Notes under the pieces: model-generated
Seen by the model: only the letters and a program-made list of their open reading frames with translations
Database searches by the model: none
Told to the model about the DNA's origin: nothing
Program-made: the position numbers and the translations under genes
From: Scalindua sp964344685
GTDB taxonomy: Bacteria; Planctomycetota; Brocadiia; Brocadiales; Scalinduaceae
NCBI GenBank assembly: GCA_964344685.1
Contig: CAYFOK010000004.1
Coordinates: 62,001-126,000, forward strand
Length of the DNA stretch: 64,000 bases
Direction of reading: 5' to 3'
Part shown: positions 62,145-64,000 of the stretch, piece by piece
How the letters are laid out: each line of letters starts with the position of its first letter
How positions within the stretch are numbered: position 1 is the stretch's first letter

Positions 62145-62284
62145 TTGTAATATAAGTTTTTATTTCATTTAAAAAAAAAGAAACTAATGCCGCAATAGTA
62201 CAGTTTAAGAAAAATATTTTAGTAATTGTTTGAACAATGATCAAATTGTTAAACAAAGAACCCAAGTAACGCACTTTAATTTAT

Positions 62285-63154
62285 TTATGAGTTTTGTTTT
62301 TTAAAAGATTCAAAGATTTTCTCAGCCAAACGAGTGTTTAAAAAGTGCCCAGATTTAGTTGCAACTATACGAGCATGCAATGTAAGATTAGTCAGATAGA
62401 GGTCTCCTATAATATCCAACACCTTATGCCTCACACATTCATTTGGAAATCTTAACTCAGCAGGAGCCATAGATAGGGGCTTTGTTACAGTACCATCTTC
62501 TTGAAGTATAAGGCTATTATCATCAGTAACTCCTTTTCCTAATCCAAGTTTTTTATATTCCTCAATAACTGTGCATAGACCGAAAGTTCTCGCCGGTGCT
62601 ATTTGAGTACAGAAGTTGTTTTCTGTCATTTCTATTTCAAAGCATTGCCTGTTTAAAAACGATCCGTTAAAATCAAGAATATAGGAGAGAGACAGCCCTT
62701 TGTCATAAGGTGACGCAACCATGCTTGCATCACCGTCGCTTACACTTAATTCTTCCTGCAAATAGAATGTATTTTTTTGTTCCGCAAGAGTTTCTATCCC
62801 TGCGCCCTTTAGCAGCTGAAGGAATAGAAGAGAGCTGCCATCTCCCGCCGGTACCTCATTACTATTGACCTCTATTTCAATATTATCAACACCGAGCCCC
62901 GCCAAAGCAGCCATTACATGCTCAACGCTTTTTACTCCCACTCCATCCTTTTCTAATGATACCAGCCGTCTCGTGTCATAGAGCATTTCAATGCTCGCTG
63001 GCACTTTCGGACTACCCTCAATATCACTACGCACAAAAATTATTCCAGAGTTTGCCGGAGAAGGTTTAAAGCGAAGTTTAACTTCTTCTCCTGTAAACAA
63101 CCCTATTCCAGAATATTCTACTATTCTTGAAATTGTTTTTTGAAAGTTATCCAA
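62285..63154 (-). CDS. lpxC: UDP-3-O-acyl-N-acetylglucosamine deacetylase
   Basis: Committed, zinc-dependent step of lipid A synthesis. The 289-residue product has the zinc ligand His79 with Glu78 (SVEHVMAALAGLG), PAGDGSS (102-108), the second zinc pair in VRHKVLDIIGDL and the C-terminal SGHFLNTRL. The usual GLHSG-type motif reads GLFTG here, so the conserved His near position 19 is Phe. There is no FabZ fusion. It begins 7 nt after the skp stop. Confidence 0.95.
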   Translation of the reverse strand: MDNFQKTISRIVEYSGIGLFTGEEVKLRFKPSPANSGIIFVRSDIEGSPKVPASIEMLYDTRRLVSLEKDGVGVKSVEHVMAALAGLGVDNIEIEVNSNEVPAGDGSSLLFLQLLKGAGIETLAEQKNTFYLQEELSVSDGDASMVASPYDKGLSLSYILDFNGSFLNRQCFEIEMTENNFCTQIAPARTFGLCTVIEEYKKLGLGKGVTDDNSLILQEDGTVTKPLSMAPAELRFPNECVRHKVLDIIGDLYLTNLTLHARIVATKSGHFLNTRLAEKIFESFKKQNS

Positions 63155-63161
63155 ACTTTAT

Positions 63162-63770
63162 TTATTCTCCTTTTTCTTTAGAGTATGACGCATTTAAGTT
63201 TTCTATCACGTCTGACGTAATGTCAACGGAGTCTGAATGATATAAAACCGTTCTTATCCCGATTTTGAATTGAAGATCAGAAATCTGTCCACTCTTTAAA
63301 TCGGCTTCTTCTTTTTTTATAATGAGATCAAAGCCCTCTTGTTCTCCAATTTCTTCAACTTTCTTCACTACCTCTTCATAAATATCTTCAAAGAAATCCT
63401 TATATTTTTTAAGCAGTTGCCTTTCTGCAAATTTTGCGTAACCTTCAAGCTCTACATTTTTTCTTTCCAGCATGTTTTCGTTTTTACTTCTACTATCACT
63501 ACCCAGATCCAGCAACTGAGTTTCTTCATCTAAGTCTATAATTTCTTTTCTTTTCTTGTTTACTTCGTCTTGGAATTCTTTTTCCTGCTCTTTCAGTTTC
63601 TGGTCCAGGTCTATTCTCTTTTGATATTTTTCAAACACACTGCCTATATCTACTATGCCAATCTTAAAATCTTCTTCTGCATTTGCAAGGTTTAGGTTTG
63701 AGTAAATTAAACTTGCCAATAACGCAAAAACAAGACATATAATTGGCATTCTAACGAATGTAAATTTCAT
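63162..63770 (-). CDS. skp: Skp/OmpH-family periplasmic chaperone
   Basis: Holds unfolded outer-membrane proteins on their way to BAM. The 202-residue product has a signal peptide (about 1-31), KIGIVDIGSVFEKYQKRID as the start of the Skp body domain, and a long Lys/Glu-rich helical region (about 55-150) forming the tentacles. The C-terminus returns to beta strands. It follows bamA and precedes lpxC, the usual bamA-skp-lpx order. Confidence 0.9.
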   Translation of the reverse strand: MKFTFVRMPIICLVFALLASLIYSNLNLANAEEDFKIGIVDIGSVFEKYQKRIDLDQKLKEQEKEFQDEVNKKRKEIIDLDEETQLLDLGSDSRSKNENMLERKNVELEGYAKFAERQLLKKYKDFFEDIYEEVVKKVEEIGEQEGFDLIIKKEEADLKSGQISDLQFKIGIRTVLYHSDSVDITSDVIENLNASYSKEKGE

Positions 63771-63821
63771 GATATTAAATTCCTTTCCTAATTTATTAGA
63801 GAATTGAGAATAAGTGAGTTT

Positions 63822-64000
63822 CTAACGCCCTCCGAAGTTTAATGTTACAGCCTGTTCATCATCCTTATCTTTCCTTATGAATGGAAAACCAAAATCAACG
63901 GCGACAACTGAGTTTCCCATAAATGGCACTTTTGCTCTGAAACCAAATCCTAATGTAGCGCGCATGTTGTTAAAGTTTATATCATTTAGATCGGTATCCG
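63822..64000 (-). CDS. bamA: Outer-membrane assembly factor BamA (partial, C-terminal end)
   Basis: The last 59 codons are visible, with the rest beyond the right edge. The segment MRATLGFGFRAKVPFMGNSV followed by VAVDFGFPF and an Asp-rich turn matches the final BamA barrel strands. It ends LNFGGR rather than the usual terminal aromatic residue. Position upstream of skp supports the call. Confidence 0.75.
   Translation of the reverse strand, partial: DTDLNDINFNNMRATLGFGFRAKVPFMGNSVVAVDFGFPFIRKDKDDEQAVTLNFGGR

Overview
The window is AT-rich bacterial chromosome from a Gram-negative (diderm) organism. It carries lpxA, lpxC, skp, the end of bamA, a TonB-dependent receptor and a LolC/E-type permease. 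Overall protein character, the very long fused translation and transcription gene cluster, the missing rpmD (L30) and the low GC suggest a low-GC Planctomycetota lineage, perhaps an anammox-type bacterium such as Scalindua. That assignment is inference: there is no 16S rRNA and no anammox gene here.

Region 1 (1-27645, all minus strand) is one nearly gapless superoperon. Read in the direction of transcription it runs tRNA-Thr(UGU), tRNA-Tyr, tRNA-Gly, tRNA-Thr(GGU), tuf, rpmG, tRNA-Trp, secE, nusG, rplK-A-J-L, rpoB, rpoC, rpsL, rpsG, fusA, a second tuf, rpsJ, rplC-D-W-B, rpsS, rplV, rpsC, rplP, rpmC, rpsQ, rplN-X-E, rpsZ, rpsH, rplF-R, rpsE, rplO and the start of secY. It joins what are separate tufB, nusG, rplKAJL-rpoBC, str, S10 and spc operons in E. 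coli. The two tuf copies are identical over 1215 bp and lie 15.8 kb apart in the same orientation. Both encode an EF-Tu with a four-cysteine insertion in its G domain.

Region 2 (27.7-44.3 kb) holds mixed-strand housekeeping genes: aroC, a LolC/E-like permease, a J-domain protein, purC, nth, pssA, purM-purF, thiE, murJ, an unknown four-helix membrane protein, a CPA1 Na+/H+ antiporter, maf, a GNAT acetyltransferase, a DUF445 protein and a DJ-1/PfpI protein.

Region 3 (44.4-57.0 kb) is the accessory, sensory part. A minus-strand set encodes a receiver protein, a TonB-dependent receptor, two periplasmic substrate-binding-like proteins, a membrane histidine kinase and a second receiver protein. 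There is no ABC permease or ATPase, so a binding-protein-fed sensory pathway is the best candidate here for an undescribed system. It is followed by a 1.45-kb gene-free stretch with a clear minus-strand terminator, an exported protein with a calcium-loop-like tail, an orphan Cache-domain membrane protein, a bacteriohemerythrin, a PPC-domain protein, an exported thioredoxin-like protein and a small Cys-rich protein.

Region 4 (57.2-64.0 kb, minus) has rpsB-tsf-pyrH-frr-tRNA-Lys-tRNA-Glu closed by a strong intrinsic terminator. Upstream of it lies an outer-membrane set: bamA (partial), skp, lpxC, lpxA and a Gfo/Idh/MocA oxidoreductase.
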